Assembly: GCF_900143675.1 (NCBI RefSeq)
Contig: NZ_FRFC01000009.1
Coordinates: 1 to 64,000, forward strand
Direction: 5' to 3'
Length of the DNA: 64,000 bases
Source: Candidatus Nitrosotalea sinensis
GTDB taxonomy: Archaea > Thermoproteota > Nitrososphaeria > Nitrososphaerales > Nitrosopumilaceae
Shown: in pieces, positions 26,151-34,479 of the stretch
How positions within the stretch are numbered: the first letter of the stretch is position 1
Layout of the letters: every line of letters starts with the position of its first letter
Notes under the pieces: model-generated
Database searches by the model: none
Told to the model about the DNA's origin: nothing
What the model saw: only the letters and a program-made list of their open reading frames with translations
Program-made: the position numbers and the translations under genes

Positions 26151-27311
26151 TCATTTAACGAGTATTATTTTATGAAAATCAAACGTTGTGCAATGACATG
26201 AGTTTTCAAGAAGAGTGCTAATATTTGGTTCAACGTTAGGTCCTGAAACAAGCCTCTTTATCGGTATTCCTCCATCTAATTCAACAAGGACAACAAATGA
26301 TCTATTAAGTATTTTTTTTACCTCAACATCATAGATTTTTTTCTGATTTTTCCAAGAGTTTTCATCTATTGATATAGGCATGTTCTGCAGACTTTTTAAT
26401 ACATTCAAAGAATCAGGATGAAGATCTTTTTCAGTAGAAATTTCAAGCAACACAGTTGCTCTGAATTTGATTTGATCTGTAGGAATTCTAGATATAGGTT
26501 TTAGATTAAGAATTGAAATATTGTCTAATTTGATCTTTTTTTGCAGATGAATTTTTCGTTTATGAGGATTTATCATCTTGACAAAAAACGGCCTTCCATT
26601 TCCGAGTACCATACTAGAATCATCTTCGCTTCCTATCCAAGTTATTTTGGCTTGCTGCGCACCAAATTTTTCAAATAAAAATTTAGCAATTTGACCTTCT
26701 ACACTATTAAACTCAGATATACCATGAAAGTCACATGCAAAACAACCTTTTCCATCACACCTATTACAAGAGTCTTGTTTTTGCGGAATTCCCCGATTAT
26801 TTTTTGTATATTTTCCTTCCAATACAATAGATTTAGGCTTTATATCATATTGATCTTTTTTGAAATCAATTGTAAATACAATGTCAGGATTTTGATAATC
26901 AACCTTAGTCCTAGTTCTTTTTCCAAACTGTTTTCCCAATTCTCTTGTGATATCACTTTTTATTCCTGCAATTCCTTTGAGTTTGAATTTTGAACGTATT
27001 GTGTCATCTCTATCAAGAATAGAAGGTTGCAATATAGCACCAATTAGAAAGGTTGAAAATTCATACTCTTTAGACATGTCAAGCATTTTTTGTACAAATA
27101 CATCAATCTCAAGCATCAGGTTTTTGCATAAATAACATGATTTTGGTCTACTTTGCTTTATCATCGTTCGAATTTTTTTCCCCAGAGTGTCATATGAAAC
27201 AAGACCTAACTTGCTTGCAAACATCCTTCCAATGCAATAATCACATAGTCTATACTCTCTTAGAATTTGCTTTGTTTCTTCAATTGCTTGATCCAATGTA
27301 TTTTCTTTCAA
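26151..27311 (-). CDS. pus10: tRNA pseudouridine synthase Pus10
   Basis: A 386-residue archaeal Pus10, which makes pseudouridine 54 and 55 in the T-loop of tRNA. The N-terminal zinc module (CDYCIGR and CYLC) is followed by a THUMP-like region and the catalytic domain. The catalytic aspartate is in WIGSEDDSSMVLGNGRPF near residue 230. A second Cys cluster (CNRCDGKGCFAC) occurs near residue 185. Start codon is TTG 27311. Confidence 0.88.
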   Translation of the reverse strand: MKENTLDQAIEETKQILREYRLCDYCIGRMFASKLGLVSYDTLGKKIRTMIKQSRPKSCYLCKNLMLEIDVFVQKMLDMSKEYEFSTFLIGAILQPSILDRDDTIRSKFKLKGIAGIKSDITRELGKQFGKRTRTKVDYQNPDIVFTIDFKKDQYDIKPKSIVLEGKYTKNNRGIPQKQDSCNRCDGKGCFACDFHGISEFNSVEGQIAKFLFEKFGAQQAKITWIGSEDDSSMVLGNGRPFFVKMINPHKRKIHLQKKIKLDNISILNLKPISRIPTDQIKFRATVLLEISTEKDLHPDSLNVLKSLQNMPISIDENSWKNQKKIYDVEVKKILNRSFVVLVELDGGIPIKRLVSGPNVEPNISTLLENSCHCTTFDFHKIILVK

Positions 27312-27358
27312 TTACTGACAAGATTACATCAGGTGTTTTAATTCTAATCATGCACAAC

Positions 27359-28021
27359 CTACCAAGGATATAGTTGTCTAGAAGTTTCTTTATCTGAAAC
27401 ACTTATGGCTTTTGTAGGACATGTCTGAGCAGCATCAAGTATTGTTTCAGAATGGGCCCCTTGCTCATCAATCACTTTTGATTTAGGATTGACCTTGACA
27501 TTTTTTTCCACTCTAAACACAGATGGAGCTATAGTTTCACAACTACAGCAAGCTATACACTTTCCTGGATCAACTTTTACAGAGATATCAATGTCTTTTT
27601 CAACACGTATGGGTTCATTTTCTACTCTAGTTCCAGACCGAATCTTTTCATAATATTCCCAAAAAGTCCGTTCATATTGTTTCCAAAAATCTTGATATTC
27701 ATTTTCTGCGTACTTTGTATACCTAGTCCAATCTTCGCTTGATGATCTGTCAGATTGTTTAGCCCCCCAGAAATTAGGTTCTGAAAAACCAGTTTTTTTC
27801 GAATGATTGTGTTTTTCAGTTGTGGTCGATATTGCTTTTTTATATTCAGCACGAAGTATTTGGTATGCCTCAGTAACTAGTTTAAACTGCGTACTTTCTT
27901 GATCTGATGAATTCTTATCAGGATGAAATTTTAACGCCAGCCTTCTATACGATGCCTTTACATCCTTGATTGATGCTCCTTCTTGGAGACCAAGTACTTG
28001 ATAGCACTGATAAGTATTCAA
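27359..28021 (-). CDS. DnaJ-ferredoxin fusion protein
   Basis: A 220-residue fusion. Residues 1-70 are a J-domain with the HPD motif at 33-35. A polar linker follows, and the C-terminus is a ferredoxin domain with C155, C158 and C161 (plus C159) and C201-P, enough for one [4Fe-4S] cluster. Such DnaJ-Fer proteins are known from Thaumarchaeota and plant chloroplasts and have been attributed to gene transfer. It may link DnaK chaperone activity to redox state. Start codon is TTG. Confidence 0.88.
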   Translation of the reverse strand: MNTYQCYQVLGLQEGASIKDVKASYRRLALKFHPDKNSSDQESTQFKLVTEAYQILRAEYKKAISTTTEKHNHSKKTGFSEPNFWGAKQSDRSSSEDWTRYTKYAENEYQDFWKQYERTFWEYYEKIRSGTRVENEPIRVEKDIDISVKVDPGKCIACCSCETIAPSVFRVEKNVKVNPKSKVIDEQGAHSETILDAAQTCPTKAISVSDKETSRQLYPW

Positions 28022-28077
28022 GATGTTTTATCATATACAATACAAGATATTTAGATACAACGCCCTAAGGGATGTAA

Positions 28078-29403
28078 TTATCCAAGCCCCATTTTGCGAA
28101 GCATACCCTGCATTTGTCTTCCCTTAGATGCTTTCATCATGGTTTTTGAATTTTTATATGCTTTGAGTAATTCTTTTACCTCATGTTCTGGCCATCCAGA
28201 ACCTCGTGCAATTCTTTTTACCCTAGACGCATTTATCAAATCAGGATCAGATTTTTCATCTTTTGTCATAGATTGTATTATGTACCTCCATTTCTCCATC
28301 CGTTGTTCTTGCTGCTCCACCTGATCTTCTTTTACCATTCCAGAGAATCCGGGCATATTTTCTAAAATATTGCGTAATCCTCCCGCTTTTGTTGCTTCTT
28401 CAATTTGGAAATAGAAATCTTCCATATTCATTTTTCCATGAGATATCCTCTTGAGCCTGTCTTCATTTCCTTCTGTCTCCAATCTTTTTGCCATGTCAAG
28501 AAGTGCTTGAATATCTCCCATCCCTAGCATCCTTCCAACAAATCTTGTAGGAGAGAATTTTTCAAGATCATCTATCCTTTCGCCTGTTCCAATGTACATT
28601 ATTTGAGCTCCTGTTGCGGCTGCTGCAGCAAGTGCACCTCCACCTTTCGCACTGCTGTCCAATTTTGTAATTATTATTCCTCCCACAGGAACAGTCTTGT
28701 GAAATGCCTCTGCCTGATTGTAACATTGTTGACCTATCGTTCCATCTATTATCAACAACGCAAGATCCGGATCTGCAACTTTTCCTATTCTTGTCATTTC
28801 ATCAAGAAGGTCCTTTTCTTCCTTGTGTCTTCCAGCGGTATCAATTAGTATAATATCAAAAGATTGTCCCTCAAAGTGTTTCAATCCATTTTTTACAATT
28901 TCAGGAGAATCCTTGTTCCCTTCCTCTCCGTACACTTCAACATTTGTTTTCTCACACATTGTTTTTAGTTGTGTAAGAGCACCCGGCCTATAGGTATCAG
29001 CTCCAATTACTGCAACCCTATATCCTTGTCTAGTGAGCAACTTGGCAAGCTTTGAAGTTACAGTAGTTTTTCCACTACCCTGAATACCAAGCATAAGTAC
29101 CTTGTTTACTTTTCCAGGTTGAAACACATACTGCTCTTCAGTACCCAATAATTTTGCAAGTTCATCATACAAGATTTTCACAATGTGATCCTTTCTGGAT
29201 AGCCCCGGCGGCGGTGTTTCCTTAAGAGAGCGTTCTTCAAGATTTTTCGTAATTTGAAAGACGAGTTTCACATTCACATCAGATTGTAATAATGCGCGTT
29301 GAATATCCTTAGAAAGTTCCTTAATTAGAGATTCATCAACCGCAGATGAGTTTACTATTTTCTTTAATGCGGCTCGTAGCCCAGTCTTTAATCCATCTAA
29401 CAT
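28078..29403 (-). CDS. srp54: Signal recognition particle GTPase SRP54
   Basis: A 441-residue SRP54. The N-domain is followed by the G-domain with GIQGSGKTT near residue 109, DTYRPGA and DTAGRHKEE, then the methionine-rich M-domain with MGMGDIQALL. It binds signal peptides and 7S RNA and hydrolyses GTP during membrane targeting. SRP19 is encoded at 34865. The gene overlaps the upstream Dph6 gene by 7 bp, so they are translated together. Confidence 0.95.
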   Translation of the reverse strand: MLDGLKTGLRAALKKIVNSSAVDESLIKELSKDIQRALLQSDVNVKLVFQITKNLEERSLKETPPPGLSRKDHIVKILYDELAKLLGTEEQYVFQPGKVNKVLMLGIQGSGKTTVTSKLAKLLTRQGYRVAVIGADTYRPGALTQLKTMCEKTNVEVYGEEGNKDSPEIVKNGLKHFEGQSFDIILIDTAGRHKEEKDLLDEMTRIGKVADPDLALLIIDGTIGQQCYNQAEAFHKTVPVGGIIITKLDSSAKGGGALAAAAATGAQIMYIGTGERIDDLEKFSPTRFVGRMLGMGDIQALLDMAKRLETEGNEDRLKRISHGKMNMEDFYFQIEEATKAGGLRNILENMPGFSGMVKEDQVEQQEQRMEKWRYIIQSMTKDEKSDPDLINASRVKRIARGSGWPEHEVKELLKAYKNSKTMMKASKGRQMQGMLRKMGLG

Positions 29404-30080
29404 ATGTTTTCTAAAACGGCCTCGGTTATTTCAAATCTTCCTCTGTAGCCATCCCATGTCTTGTTTGCCCTTAGTATTTTGATCGGAGATTTGAATAGCG
29501 GACAGTCTATTACAAAAGTTTCTGCCTCCCCACCTTCAAATGTTAGATTAAAACCATATTTTGAAGACAGTTTTTCAAGTGTAGATATATCGTTACAAGT
29601 TATTTCTTTCCCTAACCAAGAGTCATCAAGCCCAGCAGAAGATACACTGACTATAATAAATTTGAAATTGTGTGCCAATAATTCTTTTAGATAATTTTTT
29701 TGATCAACATGCCACAAGGGAGATATCACTTCCAAAGATAGATCATTTCCCAATTTTTCAAAATGTTTTCTCTGATAATCACTGAACAATCCCCCATGCA
29801 CTACACCTTCTATACCAAAATCTTTAATTGCTTTTTCAAGAAGACTGTGAAGTTGACTTTTTTCAGATTCAACATCAGATGCATGAGATAACAGTTGCGG
29901 TATATTCATGGTCTTTGCTTGTAGTGATGTCAAGTCAATATTGGGGTAATGCAGTAGATGACTTTCCTCAGATACAGGAGATATAGAAATAAGACATGCA
30001 ATATCATGTCCTTGATTTTTAGCCTTGTAAACTGCATAAGTGCTATCTTTTCCACCTGAAAATAATGATGCTACCTTCAA
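29397..30080 (-). CDS. dph6: Diphthine-ammonia ligase Dph6
   Basis: A 227-residue PP-loop ATPase with SGGKDSTYA near residue 8, GLFSDYQRKH near residue 97 and the FEGGEAETFV motif near residue 182, which together mark the Dph6 family. It amidates diphthine on elongation factor 2, the last step of diphthamide synthesis. The start is TTG 30080, and the 3' end overlaps srp54. Confidence 0.9.
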   Translation of the reverse strand: MKVASLFSGGKDSTYAVYKAKNQGHDIACLISISPVSEESHLLHYPNIDLTSLQAKTMNIPQLLSHASDVESEKSQLHSLLEKAIKDFGIEGVVHGGLFSDYQRKHFEKLGNDLSLEVISPLWHVDQKNYLKELLAHNFKFIIVSVSSAGLDDSWLGKEITCNDISTLEKLSSKYGFNLTFEGGEAETFVIDCPLFKSPIKILRANKTWDGYRGRFEITEAVLENIC

Positions 30081-30106
30081 TTCATTTACAGAGTATACGC
30101 AATCAA

Positions 30107-30220
30107 TTAATTTTTTTCCAAAGATGTCACGCGTTTATAACAATCAGCGCACAACGCCAGATGTTCTTTAAGGGTAAGTTCCACATTAGAAGAGAGGCAT
30201 ACATGGCAGAGTCCTTTCAT
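30107..30220 (-). CDS. 37-residue zinc-ribbon microprotein
   Basis: A short frame from ATG 30220 to TAA at 30107-30109. It contains C5-x2-C8 and C24-x2-C27, the ligand pattern of a zinc ribbon, in a protein with sensible polar composition. It sits in the operon-like stretch between the C/D sRNA and dph6. The family is unknown. The paired CxxC motifs in so short a frame make a chance ORF unlikely. Confidence 0.55.
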   Translation of the reverse strand: MKGLCHVCLSSNVELTLKEHLALCADCYKRVTSLEKN

Positions 30221-30272
30221 ATTTTATTTATCAAACATGTTACGTATAACTAATTCTACCATGAAAATCCAA

Positions 30273-30338
30273 GGATGCTTCAATACTCATAATCCTCATC
30301 ATGACGTCAGTTGGCTTTTCTCGTCATCATCAGCATCC
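30273..30338 (-). ncRNA. C/D box sRNA, predicted guide for tRNA-Met C34
   Basis: The minus strand carries all C/D elements: C box ATGATGA (30324-30330), D' box CTGA (30307-30310), C' box ATGATGA (30296-30302) and a D box TTGA (30280-30283), enclosed by a perfect 7-bp terminal stem (30332-30338 with 30273-30279). The D'-C' spacer is 4 nt. The 12-nt guide before D pairs with UACUCAUAAUCC, the anticodon loop of elongator tRNA-Met; the fifth base points to C34. Cm34 guided by a C/D RNA is known in other archaea. The D box departs from CUGA. The RNA begins 4 nt after the aIF5A stop. Confidence 0.85.
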
Positions 30339-30342
30339 AAGC

Positions 30343-30750
30343 TTAACTCTTTATTCTTACTATAATAGTTCTATCCATTACTTTCCAGTATTCAACATCT
30401 ACACCCTGTACAACTTTGTCCTGAATTTCATCTTCAATTTGTTGTGCATCAAACACCTCAAATGATTCAGAATCCATGATTTGTACACTAGTAGGAGTTT
30501 TTGAAATCACAGAACCTACTCTTTTATCAATGAGTGGAACTTGTACTTGGGCACTTACTGGTGAAACATGCGAATATTTTTTCTTGTCAAATATTCCAAC
30601 ACCGACAATTCTTGCTTTGGCAGCTCCGTGTTTACCTGGCTTGCTAGTATCATATTCTACAATTTTGCACGGTTCTTCATTTGGACCTCCCACTGGGAGT
30701 AATATGTAAGAGCCGATCTTTAATGCACCAAGTTCTGATGGTTTGCTCAT
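30343..30750 (-). CDS. eif5a: Translation factor aIF5A
   Basis: A 135-residue aIF5A with the hypusination loop SKPGKHGAAKARI, where K40 is the modified residue. The C-terminal OB domain is complete. ATG 30750 is preferred over the in-frame TTG 30756. It helps ribosomes pass proline-rich stretches. It heads a minus-strand run that continues through the sRNA, a zinc microprotein, dph6 and srp54. Confidence 0.94.
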   Translation of the reverse strand: MSKPSELGALKIGSYILLPVGGPNEEPCKIVEYDTSKPGKHGAAKARIVGVGIFDKKKYSHVSPVSAQVQVPLIDKRVGSVISKTPTSVQIMDSESFEVFDAQQIEDEIQDKVVQGVDVEYWKVMDRTIIVRIKS

Positions 30751-30833
30751 CACCAAAACAGAATTTAGATGAGTATATAACTTTTCTATTGTATTTAGAA
30801 TTCTAAATTATCACATTGTAGAGATGAAAGATC

Positions 30834-31451
30834 CTATTTGATGCGCTCTATCACAGACAAGTTAAGAAGAGTATTCATTCCAATTCCTTTTCTTTGTATC
30901 TCTTTTCTTGTCTTCTCACAGTATTTGTGATCAGCTTGGTGTTTGTTATCACTCGTAACCTCAAGAACTATCAAATTTCCTTCATATGGAAAAGTGAATT
31001 TTTGAATTTGTGTAGTTGACAACGTAAGATCCCCCATCTCTGCCCTTCTAACCCTACTACGTTTTGCAATAATAAATCCAAGTTCAGATAAATCAGATAT
31101 TGTATCGCCATATTCTAGATAATAAATTGACACCAGATTGAGATTATCGTTTGTAAATCTCTCAAATAATTCATCATTTGTAGTAAACACAAAAGTAGGA
31201 GTCTCATGACTACATTTTTCGACTTGGCTCATTATTTGTGAACGATCTTTAAACCTTGCAAGAAGATACGTGTTTGAGTGTGATGGAAAATATGCTCTAC
31301 CATCCTCAGAAAATGTCGCAGTTACAAAATACATGTCATCTACAAAATCAGATTTTTTGAAATTATCCCTTAACAATGTAAAATCAGTATTTTGCACATA
31401 AGGAATGCAGACATATCCTCCTTTGGCAAGATCCTCGGACACAGTATCCAA
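30834..31451 (-). CDS. Conserved hypothetical protein
   Basis: A 205-residue soluble protein starting at TTG 31451, with mixed alpha/beta character and no signal peptide or membrane segment. The C-terminal part is basic (EKTRKEIQRKGIG). Acidic residues and a lone YC near residue 178 are not an obvious metal site. I do not recognise a family. It lies upstream of aIF5A on the same strand, with an 80-bp gap that probably holds a separate promoter. Confidence 0.6.
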   Translation of the reverse strand: MDTVSEDLAKGGYVCIPYVQNTDFTLLRDNFKKSDFVDDMYFVTATFSEDGRAYFPSHSNTYLLARFKDRSQIMSQVEKCSHETPTFVFTTNDELFERFTNDNLNLVSIYYLEYGDTISDLSELGFIIAKRSRVRRAEMGDLTLSTTQIQKFTFPYEGNLIVLEVTSDNKHQADHKYCEKTRKEIQRKGIGMNTLLNLSVIERIK

Positions 31452-31540
31452 ACTTGTTTATCCTGTTTATATGTAGTTTGATCAGATCAAAAATTTAGTA
31501 TTCAGATCCAAATTTTTTTAAAAAATCCAGTCATCGATAG

Positions 31541-31550
31541 TTATTTAATA
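31541..31550 (+). promoter_or_regulatory. TATA box of tRNA-Tyr
   Basis: TTATTTAATA is centred about 29 bp upstream of the mature tRNA 5' end, the normal archaeal promoter distance. No CDS starts nearby on this strand. Confidence 0.7.
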
Positions 31551-31574
31551 CGAAAAAACCGCGTGAGAAACAGT

Positions 31575-31697
31575 CCCACGCTAGCTCAGCCTGGTAGAGC
31601 TTCCGGCTGTAGTGGTTGGCCATCGGCTAACTGTCATCAGCCTATCAGGCTTACAGAAACCGGGTTGTCGCAGGTTCAAATCCTGCGCGTGGGACCA
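31575..31697 (+). tRNA. tRNA-Tyr(GTA) with 46-nt intron
   Basis: The acceptor stem CCCACGC (31575-31581) pairs with GCGTGGG (31687-31693), followed by A and an encoded CCA. C1-G72 is the archaeal tyrosine identity pair. The D-stem GCTC/GAGC, anticodon stem TCCGG/CCGGG and T-stem GCAGG/CCTGC are complete; the anticodon GTA is at 31609-31611. The intron occupies 31613-31658, between positions 37 and 38. A 4-bp helix CTGT/ACAG (31607-31610 with 31653-31656) flanked by 3-nt bulges AGT and AAA gives a canonical bulge-helix-bulge cut exactly at these borders. Confidence 0.97.
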
Positions 31698-31738
31698 TCA
31701 TAAACTTCAAAAAGTCTCGTATTCAAATACAAGAAGGC

Positions 31739-32245
31739 ATGTCAGAGGATAAGAATTGGTCAACGTTAGACGAAGTTGATCAAAAAATAATAAACATCTT
31801 AAACAAAAATGCCAGAACACCTTCTAAAGAGATTGCAATAGAATTAAGAAATTCTGGCGTAGATGTATCAGATAGAACTATTCGAAAAAGAATTGAGAGA
31901 TTAGAAAAAAATGGCATCATCAAAGGATACAAAGCAGTACTGAGTGGCGTATCATCCAATGATCAATTTGAAGCACTATTTCTAAAGCTCAAGATAACCC
32001 GCTCCATGGACAACATAGTAGAAGCTATAAAAAACTACGTCAAAACACTGCCAAATTATCTTTTTGTTGCAACTGTTGATGGGGATTGGAATATGATAGT
32101 AGTTATGAGAATGGAAGGAACTGAGAAAAATCCATCTGCAAGAATTGTAGAAAAATTTTCAGATCAAATAATTGATTACAAGATGAATGGAATTCAAATC
32201 AAAGATGTAAACCTACTCAATATGTCCTTACTACTTCTTACATAA
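31739..32245 (+). CDS. Lrp/AsnC-family transcription regulator
   Basis: A 168-residue regulator. The N-terminal winged helix-turn-helix (LDEVDQKIINILNKNARTP, SDRTIRKRIERLEKNGIIKGY) covers residues 8-62, and the C-terminal part is an alpha/beta ligand-binding domain resembling RAM but with weak conservation. Effector and targets are unknown. It overlaps the convergent receiver-domain gene by 8 bp. Confidence 0.88.
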   Translation: MSEDKNWSTLDEVDQKIINILNKNARTPSKEIAIELRNSGVDVSDRTIRKRIERLEKNGIIKGYKAVLSGVSSNDQFEALFLKLKITRSMDNIVEAIKNYVKTLPNYLFVATVDGDWNMIVVMRMEGTEKNPSARIVEKFSDQIIDYKMNGIQIKDVNLLNMSLLLLT

Positions 32246-32981
32246 TTTCAGACAATCTTGCTGCATCTAATGCATTCTTCAGTTCATTTATGGAAAATGG
32301 TTTTTGGACAAATGCAGCAGAGCCAAATCCAATAGTCTTTCTGACACGCGGTGTTGATTTTTCATCAGCAGTTATCAATATTACCGAAATATCAGGTTTT
32401 GATTCTAGTAGTTTCTTTGCTACTACATCACCTTTTACATCAGGAAGATCCATATCAAGCAACACAATCGGGTTTTGTTTTAACTTTATGAGTTTAGAAA
32501 CTAGAGATATTGCCGATTTTCCGTCCCCCACTGTTTGTATTTCGCTACATCCCAGCTGTTGGAGAAAATTCTCAACCCTCAACAAGATTGCAGGACTGTC
32601 ATCCACTACAACAATAGGTCTTTTTTCATCAGCTATTTCCGACGTGTGTTTTTTTGCTTCCTCATATGCTTTCATTGCATCATCGTATCGTCCTATCCTG
32701 AGCAAACATCTAGCAGCACATTGATATGCATAGTTTGAATTCTTACCATCCTTTTTTGCAAGTTTAAGATAAAAATCTGCAGCATGTGATAGCTCATCCT
32801 TTTTTTCTTTTCCTTGTCTTGACTTGCATTCAGCAGCCAGAATAAGATACAGTCCAGCTTTATAGCTATTATTTTTCATCTCTTTTTGAGCAAGATCCAT
32901 GAACATGTTACGTGCTGTAGTATTTTGGTCATTTTTCATATAAGTACATGCGAGATCAAATTTCTCCAGATCTTTTTCCAT
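32238..32981 (-). CDS. TPR-like protein with C-terminal receiver domain
   Basis: A 247-residue two-domain protein. Residues 1-115 form TPR-like helical repeats. Residues 122-247 are a response-regulator receiver with the acidic pair D127-D128, the phospho-acceptor D176 (LLDMDLP), the ITAD threonine and the VQKPF lysine. There is no DNA-binding output domain, so signalling would run through protein contacts by the TPR part. No histidine kinase is encoded nearby. The domain order, TPR first, is unusual. Confidence 0.85.
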   Translation of the reverse strand: MEKDLEKFDLACTYMKNDQNTTARNMFMDLAQKEMKNNSYKAGLYLILAAECKSRQGKEKKDELSHAADFYLKLAKKDGKNSNYAYQCAARCLLRIGRYDDAMKAYEEAKKHTSEIADEKRPIVVVDDSPAILLRVENFLQQLGCSEIQTVGDGKSAISLVSKLIKLKQNPIVLLDMDLPDVKGDVVAKKLLESKPDISVILITADEKSTPRVRKTIGFGSAAFVQKPFSINELKNALDAARLSEIM

Positions 32982-33103
32982 GATTAAGGTAGTACATGAT
33001 CGAGTATAATATTTTGCTTATGTAAGAAGAGAAAACTCTTGACTTGAGCTAAGAAAAGAGTAGATAATACATGTATTATAAACAAAAACAGAATAGCAAT
33101 AGA

Positions 33104-33763
33104 GTGAGTAAAGAAGATCCAAATGTAGGCATTTCCCAACCTCCTGTTAACATATTATTTAGTCCTCTAGATGTTTCAAAGAAAGACGTATGGAGCATAG
33201 ACGTAATACGCATTTTAGACATACTTATCAAAATTCTCAGTCAGACAGACAAGAAAGATCTCAGAGTAGCAGGAATTGCAGCCCTATCTTCTGCCATGAT
33301 ACACAGAATGAAAGTTGAGAGCATTTTCGCTTTACAAAAGGCAGCCATGGAAAAGAAACCTCTCACACAGAGAGAAGATGTAGACATTGAAGTGATAAAC
33401 ATGCCATATAGGCACGAATCCACATACCCAGTTACACTTGATGAACTATTATCAGTATTAGAAAATCTCATAGGCACAATAGCAAATCCTCGCTCAAGTA
33501 GAAGACAGTTAGAATTTGAGCCTGTCCAGGCACCAAATTTTGATGATTATTTCATTTCACTTGAGAAGATAATAGGTCAGTATGAGGAATTGATAGTAAA
33601 CAAGATAAAGGCTGCAGGATATGGTTCGTTTAAGAACATAGTAGCAGAGCTTGAATTAATAGATGTCATAAGATGCTTTTTTGCTATTTTATTTCTGGCA
33701 AGAGACATGAAAGTAGATCTAGAGCAAACAGAAGATGACATCATAGTATCTCTGATAAAATAG
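33104..33763 (+). CDS. scpA: Chromosome segregation protein ScpA
   Basis: A kleisin of the ScpA family, 219 residues from GTG 33104. The N-terminal region (DIVRILDILIKIL-like, residues about 35-50) and the C-terminal winged helix (residues about 150-219) would bind SMC heads. The frame opens at ATG 33071, but a TATA-like TATTATAAAC at 33074-33083 lies inside that extension and 26 bp before the GTG, which makes the GTG the likely leaderless start. scpB follows by 70 bp. Confidence 0.85.
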   Translation: MSKEDPNVGISQPPVNILFSPLDVSKKDVWSIDVIRILDILIKILSQTDKKDLRVAGIAALSSAMIHRMKVESIFALQKAAMEKKPLTQREDVDIEVINMPYRHESTYPVTLDELLSVLENLIGTIANPRSSRRQLEFEPVQAPNFDDYFISLEKIIGQYEELIVNKIKAAGYGSFKNIVAELELIDVIRCFFAILFLARDMKVDLEQTEDDIIVSLIK

Positions 33764-33833
33764 AAATTTACAATCAGATCAATACAAAGTAGGAATTTCA
33801 TTTAAGTATACTACAACCTACACTTGTGCATAC

Positions 33834-34421
33834 ATGGGCAAGATAGATGATGATGATGCCATAGCAAGATTGGAGGCTGCCTTGTACTCTGCAGGAAGGC
33901 CTTTGACCATAGAGGAATTGATAAAGGCATCTGGAACAGAATCAAGAACCAAAACATTGACATTGATGACAAATCTTGTAAAAAAGACCAAATCGGTGTT
34001 CAAGGCAATAGAAGTAGCAAGCTTGCCTGATGGCTCGTATGTATTCCAGTTAAAACCAGAATTTAACACAGTGATAAGAAAATATGCGTCAAAACCACTT
34101 TTGCCAACGGCTACACTAAAGACTTTGTCATATATCGCATACATGCAACCAATCTCCTCAAAGAGACTGGTAGAGGTAAGAGGATCAGGAGTGTATATGC
34201 ATCTGAAATTACTACAGCAACTGGACTATATCGAACATCAAAATGTTGGAAGATTAAAGATATACAACACTACCGAAAAGTTCCAAAAATATTTTGGTAT
34301 TCAGGGAGACAAGGATCTTCTCAAACAGAAATTATTTACAAAAGTAAGAGTCCCTAGCCAGGCTACAGAACAACCACCGCAGCCAGATCCTGAACCCATG
34401 GCTCAAACAAGTCAAGGATAA
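33834..34421 (+). CDS. scpB: Chromosome segregation protein ScpB
   Basis: A 195-residue ScpB with two winged helices (residues about 8-90 and 100-165; ARLEAALYSAGRPLTIEEL and PISSKRLVEVRGSG are typical) and a proline/glutamine-rich tail. With ScpA it forms the non-SMC part of condensin. A TATA-like TTTAAGTATA lies about 28 bp upstream, so it has its own promoter. The SMC gene is not in the window. Confidence 0.88.
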   Translation: MGKIDDDDAIARLEAALYSAGRPLTIEELIKASGTESRTKTLTLMTNLVKKTKSVFKAIEVASLPDGSYVFQLKPEFNTVIRKYASKPLLPTATLKTLSYIAYMQPISSKRLVEVRGSGVYMHLKLLQQLDYIEHQNVGRLKIYNTTEKFQKYFGIQGDKDLLKQKLFTKVRVPSQATEQPPQPDPEPMAQTSQG

Positions 34422-34479
34422 GACAAGACCATTTCTAGACTGTAAATGGTATAAATTAGAGATACTTTATCGAATCAAC

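Noticed and set aside
26070-26201. 43-codon plus-strand frame from GTG
   Set aside because: It overlaps the 3' end of pus10 by about 50 bp and the nearby TATA-like element is too close to the GTG. No motif supports it.
28721-28740. Extra copy of the AACAATGTT operator half-site (as AACATTGTT)
   Set aside because: It lies within the srp54 coding region without the second arm or TATA context, so it is chance.
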